A stretch of DNA of 12,884 bases. It comes from Bradyrhizobium sp. (GTDB lineage: Bacteria; Pseudomonadota; Alphaproteobacteria; Rhizobiales; Xanthobacteraceae). The stretch is from contig JAFAUV010000038.1 of NCBI GenBank assembly GCA_019243075.1, positions 1 through 12,884 on the forward strand, in the 5' to 3' direction. The notes beneath the pieces were generated by a model that worked only from the letters and a program-made list of their open reading frames with translations, had not been told where the DNA came from and searched no databases. How positions within the stretch are numbered: position 1 is the stretch's first letter; each line of letters opens with the position of its first letter. This document shows, in pieces, positions 1 through 7,463 of the stretch. Both the position numbers and the translations under genes were made by a program.

Positions 1-426
1 GAGCGCTTCGACACGCTGGATTATCTCGACGCGGACCGCATTGCGCGCGCCATCGAATATACCCGTTTCCCCTATGTCACGACCACGTCGAATGCCGATA
101 CCGACGACCTCAATGAGGAAGAAGGGCTGTTGCTCCGCGCCGCCGACCTGATCGGTCAGCTCGGCGATCCCAATTACATGCGCAAGGCCAACGCGCTGTT
201 CTACGAGTTCGACGAAATCGGCCTGAACCAGAAACTGGGCTACAAGACGCCCGCCGACGTCGTCTACAAATACCCGCAATTCTACTGGAAGAACGTCGCG
301 CCGCAGATCCAGACCGCCATCCGCTATCTCAACGTGACCTCCAGCGGACGGCAATGGATCGCGAACCTCTACAGCAACGTGTTCCGCGCCGAGCGCGAGC
401 TCACCCAGTCCGGCCCGCAGATATAG
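1..426 (+). CDS. C-terminal part of a possible HD-domain metal-dependent phosphohydrolase
   Basis: The frame is open from the first base of the window, so the 5' end is missing. 141 residues are visible before a TAG stop. The protein is soluble, mostly helical in character and rich in acidic and aromatic residues; there are no membrane segments. The stretch around visible residues 40-56 (EEEGLLLRAADLIGQLGDP) resembles the distal helix of HD-domain phosphohydrolases, in which the final metal-binding Asp lies in an AADLI-type motif. The upstream HD pair would lie outside the window, so catalytic residues cannot be checked. The gene ends 22 bases before the stop codon of the convergent MFS gene. 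That this is a real gene is well supported by its uninterrupted frame and good coding bias. The HD assignment is an inference from one short motif, and another helical family is possible. Confidence 0.6.
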   Translation, partial: ERFDTLDYLDADRIARAIEYTRFPYVTTTSNADTDDLNEEEGLLLRAADLIGQLGDPNYMRKANALFYEFDEIGLNQKLGYKTPADVVYKYPQFYWKNVAPQIQTAIRYLNVTSSGRQWIANLYSNVFRAERELTQSGPQI

Positions 427-448
427 GCTTCGGCAGAAAAGCGAACGG

Positions 449-1648
449 CTAATACTGTCTTACGATGGACCTGCACGCGATCCACAAGGCGACTGCGATC
501 AATCCGAAGCTGCCCAGCAGCAGAAAGGTCGATTGGTACCCGGCATATTGTGCAACCCAGCCTCCGAGCGCCGGGCTCACGGAGGCCCCGATGCCCTGTA
601 CGGTGATCACGGCGCCCTGGCCGAGATTGATGCGGCCGGTGCCGTTCATCGAGCGCGCCACCAGTCCGGGCACGGCGACGCTCTGCAGGCCGGCGCCAAT
701 GCCGTCGAGGATTTGCACCGGCAGCACGCCCCACCATCCCGACAGCGCAAAAGCCAGGATGCCGCGAAGCGGCAGCGCCGCGAAGGAGGCCAGCAGCACC
801 GGCCAGTAGTTCCGCGCTTCCGCCGCGCGCATGGCGATGACCGAGGCGATCACCATGACGGCTTGCGCCACCACGATGGTGGATGCGACGAAGCTCGGCC
901 CATTGACCCGGTCGCTCACCGCGGCAAGGGCGTAGAGCGGCACGATTGCGGCATTGCCGAGATGAAACATTGCGAGCGCGAAGGCAAGGACCAGAAGCGG
1001 CTTGTGCTTCAGCAGGACGGAAAATCCGCTGGGTTGGCTCTCGGGATCATCTTCCTTGGTGCCGCGGGCCGCGCCGTGATCGATGTCCCGGTGCGGAATC
1101 ATCAACACGCAGGCGATCGAAATGGCGCCGAACAGCGCGGCGAGCAGGAACACCGCGACATAGCCATAGCGCCAGCCGAGATAGCCGGAGGCCGCGGCGC
1201 CGACCATGTTGCCGGCATGATTGAAGGCCTGATTGCGGCCGTTCTGGCGATTGAACCCGCGCTGCTTCACGAGGCCGAGCGTGAGGCCGGACACTGCGGG
1301 CACGATCGCCGCGCCGGCGACCGAGGTGGCGATCTGGGAAGCGGCGACGGCCCAGAATTGCTGGGAGACCAGGATGATGGCCGAGGCGGCCACCACCGCG
1401 ACGCCAGGCACGACGATCCACGCCCGCTTATGGCTGGTGGCATCGATGCAGCCGCCGATCGGAGTGGTGATCAGCATGCCCGCGACATTGCCGATCGTCA
1501 GCGCGGTCCCGATCAGCCCGCTCGCCCAGCCGCGCTCGAGCAGAAATACCCCGACGAATGGGCCGATGCCGGACTGCATGTCCGCCATGAAGAAGTTCAG
1601 GGCGAGCAGCGGCCAAAGGTCGATCGGGTATTTATGTCGCGCTTTCAT
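449..1648 (-). CDS. MFS transporter (major facilitator superfamily, exporter-like)
   Basis: A 399-residue inner-membrane protein with about twelve hydrophobic segments, the usual size for a 12-helix MFS permease. A motif-A-like loop between helices 2 and 3 is at residues 61-75 (TTPIGGCIDATSHKR). A polar signature follows at 133-147 (NRQNGRNQAFNHAGN), before a glycine-rich helix. A charged cytoplasmic loop at about residues 185-212 separates the two six-helix halves. The substrate cannot be read from sequence. The family contains many proton-driven drug or metabolite exporters, and export is only an inference. I chose the ATG at 1648. The frame could be extended to a TTG at 1678, but neither start has a clear Shine-Dalgarno sequence and the added ten residues look non-conserved. 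The gene is divergent from the metallo-hydrolase gene starting at 1822 and may share its control region. Confidence 0.88.
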   Translation of the reverse strand: MKARHKYPIDLWPLLALNFFMADMQSGIGPFVGVFLLERGWASGLIGTALTIGNVAGMLITTPIGGCIDATSHKRAWIVVPGVAVVAASAIILVSQQFWAVAASQIATSVAGAAIVPAVSGLTLGLVKQRGFNRQNGRNQAFNHAGNMVGAAASGYLGWRYGYVAVFLLAALFGAISIACVLMIPHRDIDHGAARGTKEDDPESQPSGFSVLLKHKPLLVLAFALAMFHLGNAAIVPLYALAAVSDRVNGPSFVASTIVVAQAVMVIASVIAMRAAEARNYWPVLLASFAALPLRGILAFALSGWWGVLPVQILDGIGAGLQSVAVPGLVARSMNGTGRINLGQGAVITVQGIGASVSPALGGWVAQYAGYQSTFLLLGSFGLIAVALWIACRSIVRQY

Positions 1649-1821
1649 GCGGCCATCGGACTGGCGTGTCAGGATCAAGGCCCAGGCGCGCGGTGGCTTT
1701 CAACCGCGGTGAATGTGCAACATCAGCCTCAACCTCGCCGCATCGAATTGGTTCCTCGGCTGGCGCCGGAGCTCTCGAACCGGCAAGGCCGCCAGATTCG
1801 CACCAAGATGGGAGTTGCCCG

Positions 1822-2652
1822 ATGTCGCCTTGGACCTGTGAGCAATGCGGTGCGCAGTTTGCCGATAGCAACGCGCCGCCGGCGGCCTGCCCGATCTGCG
1901 AGGACGCGCGGCAATTTGTGAATTGGAAGGGCCAGCGCTGGCTCGCCCGCGAGGAGCTGGCGGGATCGCACAGGGTGGTCTGGCGCGACGATCTCGGCGT
2001 TCCCGGCTTGGGTATGGAGCCGTCCTTTGCCATCGGCCAGCGCGCATTGCTCCTGCGCGAAGCGGATGGTTGTGTGATGTGGGATTGCATTCCGCTCGCG
2101 ACCGATGAGGCGGTCGCCCATGTCCGCTCGCTCGGCGGGCTGAAAGCGATCGCGGTCTCGCATCCGCATTTCTATGGCGCCGTCGCCGACTGGAGCGAGG
2201 CATTCGGCGGCGCGCCGGTCTATCTCCATGCCGACGATCGGCAATGGATCACGCGACCGCATGCTTCGATCGTGAGTTGGAGCGGGGAGAGCCTCAGTCT
2301 GTCGGACGGCATGCTATTGCTGCGCGCGGGAGTGCATTTTGCCGGCGGCACGATCCTGCACTGGCGCCATGGCGCGGCAGGCCAGGGCGCGCTTTTCACC
2401 GGCGACATCGCGATGGTCGGAATGGACCGCCGCTCGGTCAGTTTCATGTACAGTTTTCCGAACTACATCCCGCTCAACGCCGCCGCGGTGCAACGGATTG
2501 CCGATGTCGTGGCGCCGCTGGCGTTCAATCGGGTTTACGGTGCTTGGTGGGGGCGCAATATTGCCGGCGACGCCAAGGCAGCCTTCGACGCCTCGGTGCG
2601 ACGCTACATCGCCGCGATCGAGCCGGGCGTGAGCGTTGGCAGCATTGGATGA
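1822..2652 (+). CDS. MBL-fold metallo-hydrolase-like protein with N-terminal zinc-ribbon-like motif
   Basis: A 276-residue soluble protein. The N-terminus has two CxxC pairs (C6/C9 and C23/C26), forming a rubredoxin- or zinc-ribbon-like knuckle. The rest reads as a metallo-beta-lactamase fold: strand plus SHPHFYGA at 113-120, HADD at 136-139, a central H172, then FTGD at 192-195 followed by a hydrophobic stretch. In canonical members the first motif is HxHxDH. Here only H114 and H116 are present, and the following residues are FYGA, so the second-metal ligands are missing or displaced. The protein may bind one metal, or may use D123 or another residue. The enzyme substrate is unknown. The start is set by a GGGAG Shine-Dalgarno at 1810-1814, seven bases before the ATG. 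The frame upstream is open, but I see no better start there. The gene is divergent from the MFS transporter; whether they work together is unknown. Confidence 0.82.
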   Translation: MSPWTCEQCGAQFADSNAPPAACPICEDARQFVNWKGQRWLAREELAGSHRVVWRDDLGVPGLGMEPSFAIGQRALLLREADGCVMWDCIPLATDEAVAHVRSLGGLKAIAVSHPHFYGAVADWSEAFGGAPVYLHADDRQWITRPHASIVSWSGESLSLSDGMLLLRAGVHFAGGTILHWRHGAAGQGALFTGDIAMVGMDRRSVSFMYSFPNYIPLNAAAVQRIADVVAPLAFNRVYGAWWGRNIAGDAKAAFDASVRRYIAAIEPGVSVGSIG

Positions 2653-2714
2653 CGTTTGTCGGCATTCGGTGATGCGGCAAATTCGCGCGCAGCGCAACCT
2701 CTGATCGGTCGGCT

Positions 2715-3857
2715 TCACGCTCCGGCGCGGAGCACCGGCCTGCTATCCTGCCGGCGCGACCAGGATATGTAATAGGCGATCGCGGTCATCATGGCGATGC
2801 CGATCGCGCTGACCAGGAGCTGCATGGCCACCGAATTCGGTCCGGTGATCAGGAGGAAATGTGCGGCAAAGGACAGGAACACGCCGACACAGAGCGAGGT
2901 CAGCCATTCCTCGCCGCATTTCATCACCGGCTGCAGCAGCTTCGAGCGAAGCGGCGCCCAGTCGCGCGGAACGAAATAGGTGAAAAGCAGCGCCAGCGCG
3001 AGCAGATGCAGCACGCGGTATGAGGCGAGATTTTCCCGGTCGTTCGCCGACAGGCTGATGCCGAAATCCGGCAGTTCGGCGGCCAGTGCCGGCGCATGCG
3101 CCGCCAGCGTCATCACCAGCGCGAACACCAGGTAGGTCGCGGCCGCCGCGCGCAGCAGCGCCAGGCGGTGCAATGCGAACATCAGCTTCGGCCCGCTCAA
3201 GGCGAACCAGGCGCCGAGCACGGACAGGAGCTGCCAGCAGAACGGATTGAAGTACCAGGTGCCGGTCGGGAAAGAGGGCAGGCTGAAGTCGAAAAGGCGC
3301 GAGGCGACATAGAGGCCAATCGAGCCGGCGAGCGCGAGATTCGGTCGGTGCATCATGGCCCACAGCACCAGCGGGAAAGCCGCGAGCAGCCCGATGAATA
3401 GTTGCAGCACGTCGAGATTCAGCGGCTTCGCCTGCAGCATCAAGCCATGCATCAGCGTCTTTATCGGATGATCGACGATGCCGATGACATTGTATTCGTC
3501 GATGATTTCGGTGGTGGCATATTGCGCGGCGACGTTGCCGATGATCTCGATGTAGATCACGAACAGCACGACATAAGCGGCATAGAGCTGCCACAGGCGC
3601 CGGAGGATCCGCGTCGAGGTGACGACAAAGCCGCGCTCCAGTGCCATCCGGCCGAAGAAGATGGCGGCGGCATAGCCCGTCACGAATACGAAGACGTCGG
3701 TGGCGCCGCTGAAGCCGAAATTGCGCAGCGTGATGAGGTTCACCACGTTGTGGGGGACGTGGTCGAGAAACAGGAACCAGTTCGCGATTCCGCGCAGCAG
3801 ATCCACCCGCGGGTCGAGGCTGCGCGCGGCGAGAATTTTCTTCGCGGAGAGATTCAT
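2715..3857 (-). CDS. opgC: OpgC-family membrane protein (osmoregulated periplasmic glucan modification)
   Basis: A 380-residue polytopic inner-membrane protein with about ten hydrophobic segments. It carries the OpgC family's hallmark strings in order: RVDLLRG at 17-23, LDHVPHN at 31-37, a GFSGATDVFVFVTGY segment at 48-62, KPLNLDVLQLF at 144-154 and WYFNPFCWQLL at 201-211. In Rhodobacter, OpgC adds succinyl groups to osmoregulated periplasmic glucans; the fold belongs to the broader membrane acyltransferase group. The donor and the acyl group are not readable here. The glucan backbone genes opgG and opgH are not in the window, so this copy stands alone and may be a paralogue with a different acceptor. 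The ATG at 3857 is used because the RVDLLRG motif begins 16 residues later, as expected. No strong Shine-Dalgarno is seen. The gene converges on the metallo-hydrolase gene across 62 bases with no obvious terminator. Confidence 0.85.
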   Translation of the reverse strand: MNLSAKKILAARSLDPRVDLLRGIANWFLFLDHVPHNVVNLITLRNFGFSGATDVFVFVTGYAAAIFFGRMALERGFVVTSTRILRRLWQLYAAYVVLFVIYIEIIGNVAAQYATTEIIDEYNVIGIVDHPIKTLMHGLMLQAKPLNLDVLQLFIGLLAAFPLVLWAMMHRPNLALAGSIGLYVASRLFDFSLPSFPTGTWYFNPFCWQLLSVLGAWFALSGPKLMFALHRLALLRAAAATYLVFALVMTLAAHAPALAAELPDFGISLSANDRENLASYRVLHLLALALLFTYFVPRDWAPLRSKLLQPVMKCGEEWLTSLCVGVFLSFAAHFLLITGPNSVAMQLLVSAIGIAMMTAIAYYISWSRRQDSRPVLRAGA

Positions 3858-4395
3858 GACGTCAAGCGGTGCAAGAGGTTGGGCAATATCTATGTTCGCA
3901 ACGCGGCAAATCTAGCTGCAGCGCACGATCAACTCCGAATAGACTTTGCGTGAAGTCGGCGCGTGAAGGCGGGCGCGTGGAGCATTCGCCTCGCAGAGCA
4001 GGCAACGCCGAATCGGTTAAGCACGAGTTACGACGACGCCACCCGCCCGTCAATTGTCCGCGCTCACGCGATCACTTTTTCGTCGGCTCACATATGGCGC
4101 CGGAGCGAGCGCTGCATGAGCATGGCCGGCGTCACCGGCAGGGGCGCGGGCAAATCGCTCTCCATCTGCCCATATTCGGTGGTGTGCCCGAACATTTTTG
4201 CTGATGCGGCGTGCCGGCCGCGATTGAGCCTCAGACCGCGGCGGAGTTGTTCGGCCGGGAGCGGGTACAGGCGTGAGTCGGCCACCGAAGCGGTGCCGGC
4301 GCGCGACCGGCGGCCCGTGCCAGCGGGGGGAGGCTTGATCGCAGAAATAGCGGCGCTATATCGACGTTTTCCCAATCATTTCCCCGGGCAAACGT
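3858..4395. other. 538-base intergenic region between opgC and htpG (divergent)
   Basis: No convincing gene lies here. Reading frames that cross it give Arg/Pro-rich translations without recognisable motifs. The right end contains the heat-shock-type promoter of htpG (annotated separately at 4334-4361). A short GC hairpin, GCCGG-N5-CCGGC, is at 4125-4139. No clear sigma-70 promoter for opgC was found next to its start. The middle part is unexplained. Confidence 0.6.
4334..4361 (+). promoter_or_regulatory. RpoH (sigma-32) heat-shock promoter of htpG
   Basis: CTTG at 4334-4337 is followed, after 17 bases, by GCTATAT at 4355-4361. The published alphaproteobacterial sigma-32 consensus is roughly CTTG-N17/18-CYTATNT, so this is a full -35 core and six of seven -10 positions, with correct spacing. 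It lies 34 bases before the htpG ATG, which would give a leader of about 25-30 bases. htpG is a classic RpoH target, so position, spacing and gene agree. No CIRCE inverted repeat was seen. Confidence 0.7.
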
Positions 4396-6273
4396 ATGAC
4401 CACCACCGATACCGCCGCCGTGTCCCAGCCGTTCCAGGCCGAGGTCTCCGAGCTCCTCCACCTGATGGTGCATTCGGTCTATTCGGAGACCGATATTTTC
4501 CTGCGCGAGTTGATTTCCAACGCATCCGATGCCTGCGACAAGCTGCGCTATCAAGCGATTGCCGCGCCCGAACTGATCGGCGAGAACGACGCGCCGAACA
4601 TCCGGGTCATCCCGGACAAGAAAGCCAATACGCTCACGGTTGCCGACACTGGTATCGGCATGGAGCGGCAGGAACTGATCGACAATCTCGGCACCATCGC
4701 CCGCTCCGGCACCAAGGCCTTCGTGGCGAAACTTGCGGAAGCCAAGGATGGCGCCGGCCTGATCGGCCAGTTCGGCGTCGGCTTCTATTCCGCTTTCATG
4801 GTGGCCCAACGGATCATCGTCACCAGCCGCCGCGCCGGCTCGCGCGAGGTCTGGAGCTGGTCCTCCTCCGGAGGGGCCGGCTTCGAGGTCGCGCCGGCCG
4901 ACGAGCAAGACGCCAAGCGGGTCGCACGCGGCACGGAGATCGTGCTGCATCTGAAGGAGGACGCCAAAAAATACCTCGAGACCCACGAGATCGAGCGCAT
5001 CGTCGGGGCCTATTCCGACAACATCCAGTTCCCGATCGTGCTGGTGGCGGATGAGGGCGAGCCGCGGCAAATCAATTCGGCGAGCGCACTATGGCAACGC
5101 GCCAAATCCGAGCTGACGCCGGAGGACTACACCAAAGCCTACCAGTCGATCGCTCATGCCTTCGACGAGCCGGCGATGACGCTGCATTATCGCGCCGAAG
5201 GCCGCTATTCCTACGCCGTGCTGCTGTTTGCGCCCTCGACCAAGCCGTTCGACCTGTTCGAGCCGGCGCGCAAGGGCAAGGTCAAGCTCTATGTGCGACG
5301 CGTCTTCATCACCGACGATGCCGATCTGCTGCCGGCCTATTTGCGCTTCGTGCGCGGCGTGGTCGACAGCGAGGATCTGCCGCTCAACATCTCGCGCGAG
5401 ATGCTGCAGAACAATCCGCAGCTCGTGCAGATCAGGAAGGCGGTCGCGACTCGCGTCGTCGGCGAGCTGGAGACGCTGGCCGAGAAGGATGCGGAGAATT
5501 TCAACAAGATCTGGGACGCGTTCGGTGCCGTCATCAAGGAAGGCATCTACGAAGATTTTGAGCGGCGCGAGAAGCTGCTGGCGCTGTCGCGGTTTTTCTC
5601 GACCACCGGCGAGAAGCGCACGCTCAAGCAATATGTCGCGGAACTGAAGCCGAACCAGACCGAAATCTATTTCCTGGTCGGCGACAGCATCGAGCGGCTG
5701 AAGTCCAATCCGCGGCTGGAGGCCGCGAGCGCACGCGGCATCGAGGTCTTGCTGCTGACCGATCCGGTCGACGCCTTCTGGACCTCGGCGCGGCTCGAAT
5801 TCGAGGGCAAGCCGCTGCAGTCGCTGAGCCAGGGCGATCTGAATTTCGACCTGATCCCGCTGCTGGAAGAGAACAAGGACAAGGGTGAGCCCGCCGCCGA
5901 CGAGGCGCAGACGATCGCGATCATCAAGTCGAGCCTGGGCGAGCGCGTCACCGACGTCAAGGCGTCGACGCGGCTGACGACCAGCGCCTCGTGCCTGGTG
6001 GCGGGCAGCCATGGGCCGGATCGCGAGCTGGAGCGGCTGCTGTCGCAGCAGAACCGCGGCATGCGCAGCAAGCCGATTCTGGAAATCAACCTGCGTCATC
6101 CCCTGGTGGCGGCGATCGCCAACAAGGGCAGCGACAAGACTATTGCCGACGATCTTTCGCTGCTCCTGCTGGAGCAGGCGCAGATCCTCGATGGCGAATT
6201 GCCGGAAGATCCCGCTGCTTTCGCCGCGCGGCTCAATCGGCTGGTGCTGCAGGGGCTGGCCCTCTCGCAATGA
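4396..6273 (+). CDS. htpG: Molecular chaperone HtpG (bacterial Hsp90)
   Basis: A 625-residue cytoplasmic, ATP-driven dimeric chaperone of normal family length. The N-terminal GHKL ATPase domain is complete: FLRELISNASDA at 35-46 with catalytic E38, DTGIGM at 84-89, GTIARSGT at 99-106 and the lid motif GQFGVGFYSAF at 124-134. The middle domain holds the NISREMLQ segment at 331-338, whose R334 corresponds to the Arg that contacts the ATP gamma-phosphate. The C-terminal dimerisation domain continues to LNRLVLQGLALSQ. There is no organelle-type linker or C-terminal MEEVD, as expected for a bacterial Hsp90. The Shine-Dalgarno before the ATG is weak; the next potential starts would remove conserved N-terminal sequence. 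A sigma-32-type promoter lies just upstream, so heat induction is likely. The gene ends 9 bases before the stop of the convergent solute-binding-protein gene. Confidence 0.97.
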   Translation: MTTTDTAAVSQPFQAEVSELLHLMVHSVYSETDIFLRELISNASDACDKLRYQAIAAPELIGENDAPNIRVIPDKKANTLTVADTGIGMERQELIDNLGTIARSGTKAFVAKLAEAKDGAGLIGQFGVGFYSAFMVAQRIIVTSRRAGSREVWSWSSSGGAGFEVAPADEQDAKRVARGTEIVLHLKEDAKKYLETHEIERIVGAYSDNIQFPIVLVADEGEPRQINSASALWQRAKSELTPEDYTKAYQSIAHAFDEPAMTLHYRAEGRYSYAVLLFAPSTKPFDLFEPARKGKVKLYVRRVFITDDADLLPAYLRFVRGVVDSEDLPLNISREMLQNNPQLVQIRKAVATRVVGELETLAEKDAENFNKIWDAFGAVIKEGIYEDFERREKLLALSRFFSTTGEKRTLKQYVAELKPNQTEIYFLVGDSIERLKSNPRLEAASARGIEVLLLTDPVDAFWTSARLEFEGKPLQSLSQGDLNFDLIPLLEENKDKGEPAADEAQTIAIIKSSLGERVTDVKASTRLTTSASCLVAGSHGPDRELERLLSQQNRGMRSKPILEINLRHPLVAAIANKGSDKTIADDLSLLLLEQAQILDGELPEDPAAFAARLNRLVLQGLALSQ

Positions 6274-6282
6274 CGTGCGCCG

Positions 6283-7269
6283 CTAACCCTTTTTTCGCCC
6301 GGACAACTCCACGACCTTGCGCCAGCGCTCGGTCTCGGCGGCGAGCATCCGGCCGAATTCGGTCGCATCGCCGGCCAGCGCGATGGCGCCGAGTTCGGCG
6401 ACGCGCTTCTTGCTCTCGGGCTCGGCCAGCGCGGCGTTGATCTCCTTGTTCAGGAGATCGATGATTTGCTTGGACGTATCGTGTGGCGCCCCGACGCCAT
6501 AGAACGAACTTGTCTCGTAGCCTTGCAGCGTATCCGATATCGGCGGCACGTCGGGCAGGACTTCCGAGCGCTCGCGAGTGGTGACGCCGAGCGCGCGCAG
6601 CTTTCCGGCACGCACCAGCTCGAACGAAGACGTGACGTTGTCGAACATGCCCTGGATTTGTCCCGCCACGACATCCGTCAGGCCCGGTGCGGAGCCGCGG
6701 TAGGGTACGTGGGTGAACTCGACACCTGCCAGCGCCTTGAACAATTCGCCGGAGAGATGCAGCGAGGTGCCGATGCCGGAGGAGGCGATGCTCATCTTGC
6801 CCGGATTGGCCCTGGCGTAGGCGATGAACTCGCCGACATTGTGAATCGGCAGATCGTTGTTGACGACCAGGACCAGCGGGATGCGGGCAATCCCCGCAAC
6901 CGGTGCGATGCCCCTGGCAAAATCGAACGGCAGGGTCGGATCGAACGAGACGTTGATGGCATTCGCGGTAGAGATTAAGAGCAGCGTGTAGCCGTCGGGG
7001 GCCGAGCCGATCACCGCCTGGGTACCGATATTGCTGCCGGCGCCCGGCTTGTTCTCGACCAGGAAGGGTTGACCGAGCCCATCGCCGAGGCGCTGGCAGA
7101 TCAGGCGCGACAGCACGTCGGTGGCGCCGCCGGCGGCATAAGGTACCACCCACCTCACGGCGCGCGCGGGATAGGGCGATTCGGCGCCCGCCGGTGTGAG
7201 GCCGGCGCAACCGAACAGGGTTAATCCGGCGCCTGCCGCGGATTGAAGCAATGCACGTTTGCTGATCAT
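6283..7269 (-). CDS. Bug/TTT-family periplasmic solute-binding protein
   Basis: A 328-residue exported protein of the tripartite tricarboxylate transporter (TctC/Bug) family. An N-terminal signal peptide covers residues 1-29: basic ISKR, a hydrophobic stretch, and a likely cleavage after PAGA. A lipobox-like LFGC at 18-21 makes a lipoprotein possible. The mature domain shows the family strings VPYAAGGATDVLSR (42-55), VENKPGAGSNIG (71-82), APDGYTLL (90-97), SSGIGTSLHLSGELF (163-177) and HVPYRGSAPGLTDVVAGQIQ (187-206). The fold binds carboxylated ligands in a two-lobed pocket, but the ligand is not predictable. The start at 7269 is chosen because it opens a standard signal peptide; an upstream ATG at 7323 would add 18 residues ahead of it. 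No TctA or TctB membrane genes are nearby, so it is an orphan receptor, as is common for this expanded family. Confidence 0.9.
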   Translation of the reverse strand: MISKRALLQSAAGAGLTLFGCAGLTPAGAESPYPARAVRWVVPYAAGGATDVLSRLICQRLGDGLGQPFLVENKPGAGSNIGTQAVIGSAPDGYTLLLISTANAINVSFDPTLPFDFARGIAPVAGIARIPLVLVVNNDLPIHNVGEFIAYARANPGKMSIASSGIGTSLHLSGELFKALAGVEFTHVPYRGSAPGLTDVVAGQIQGMFDNVTSSFELVRAGKLRALGVTTRERSEVLPDVPPISDTLQGYETSSFYGVGAPHDTSKQIIDLLNKEINAALAEPESKKRVAELGAIALAGDATEFGRMLAAETERWRKVVELSGRKKG

Positions 7270-7341
7270 GACGGGCTCGGGAATGGTCAGGCGCGATATT
7301 GCAGGAATCGGGCCAAGGCGCATTGCGTTCCCGTCAGCGTG

Positions 7342-7357
7342 GTAAGTTCAACCTTAC
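7342..7357. promoter_or_regulatory. Inverted repeat GTAAG-N6-CTTAC in the divergent region
   Basis: A perfect 5-base inverted repeat with a 6-base centre (TTCAAC) lies between the divergent solute-binding-protein and acyl-CoA synthetase genes, 73 bases before the former's ATG. The size and spacing suit a dimeric repressor operator, but no cognate regulator is encoded in the window and the arms are short enough to arise by chance. Confidence 0.25.
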
Positions 7358-7404
7358 TCGGGAGCGTCTTTAAGTCGCCGTTGGCGATCGCGTAATCGTG
7401 CCGG

Positions 7405-7436
7405 TTAACACCTGATCAGGCATCGCGGTCTATACA
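7405..7436 (+). promoter_or_regulatory. Possible promoter with palindrome upstream of the acyl-CoA synthetase
   Basis: TTAACA at 7405-7410 (five of six to the sigma-70 -35) and TATACA at 7431-7436 are separated by 20 bases, longer than the usual 16-18. A perfect 10-base palindrome, CCTGATCAGG, occupies 7411-7420 within the spacer. The ATG follows 27 bases after the -10-like box. The long spacer and palindrome could mean regulated expression, but the boxes may be fortuitous in this relatively AT-richer gap. Confidence 0.25.
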
Positions 7437-7463
7437 GAGGCTGCCAACAACGCCAAGCCAGCG

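Noticed and set aside
1750..1781. tRNA-like GGTTC...GAACC arms
   Set aside because: The spacing and surrounding sequence do not allow a cloverleaf: there is no acceptor stem or anticodon arm.
533..1921. 462-codon plus-strand open frame
   Set aside because: It is antisense to the MFS transporter and runs into the metallo-hydrolase gene; its composition is His/Arg/Gly-rich and low in hydrophobic blocks.
4088..4375. 95-codon minus-strand frame in the htpG upstream region
   Set aside because: It overlaps the heat-shock promoter, is not recognisable as a family, and has Arg/Pro/Ala-rich composition like the other shadows. It remains a weak possibility only.
3963..5054. 363-codon plus-strand frame overlapping the htpG start
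   Set aside because: It crosses the RpoH promoter and reads htpG in the wrong frame; the product is Arg-rich with no motif.
4231..6270. Two long minus-strand frames (4231-5070 and 5089-6270)
   Set aside because: Both are antisense to htpG, whose coding is beyond doubt.
6250..6295. Intrinsic terminator after htpG
   Set aside because: There is a run of six T at 6290-6295, but the nearest hairpin (AGGG...CCCT) is inside the htpG coding end and more than 20 bases away.
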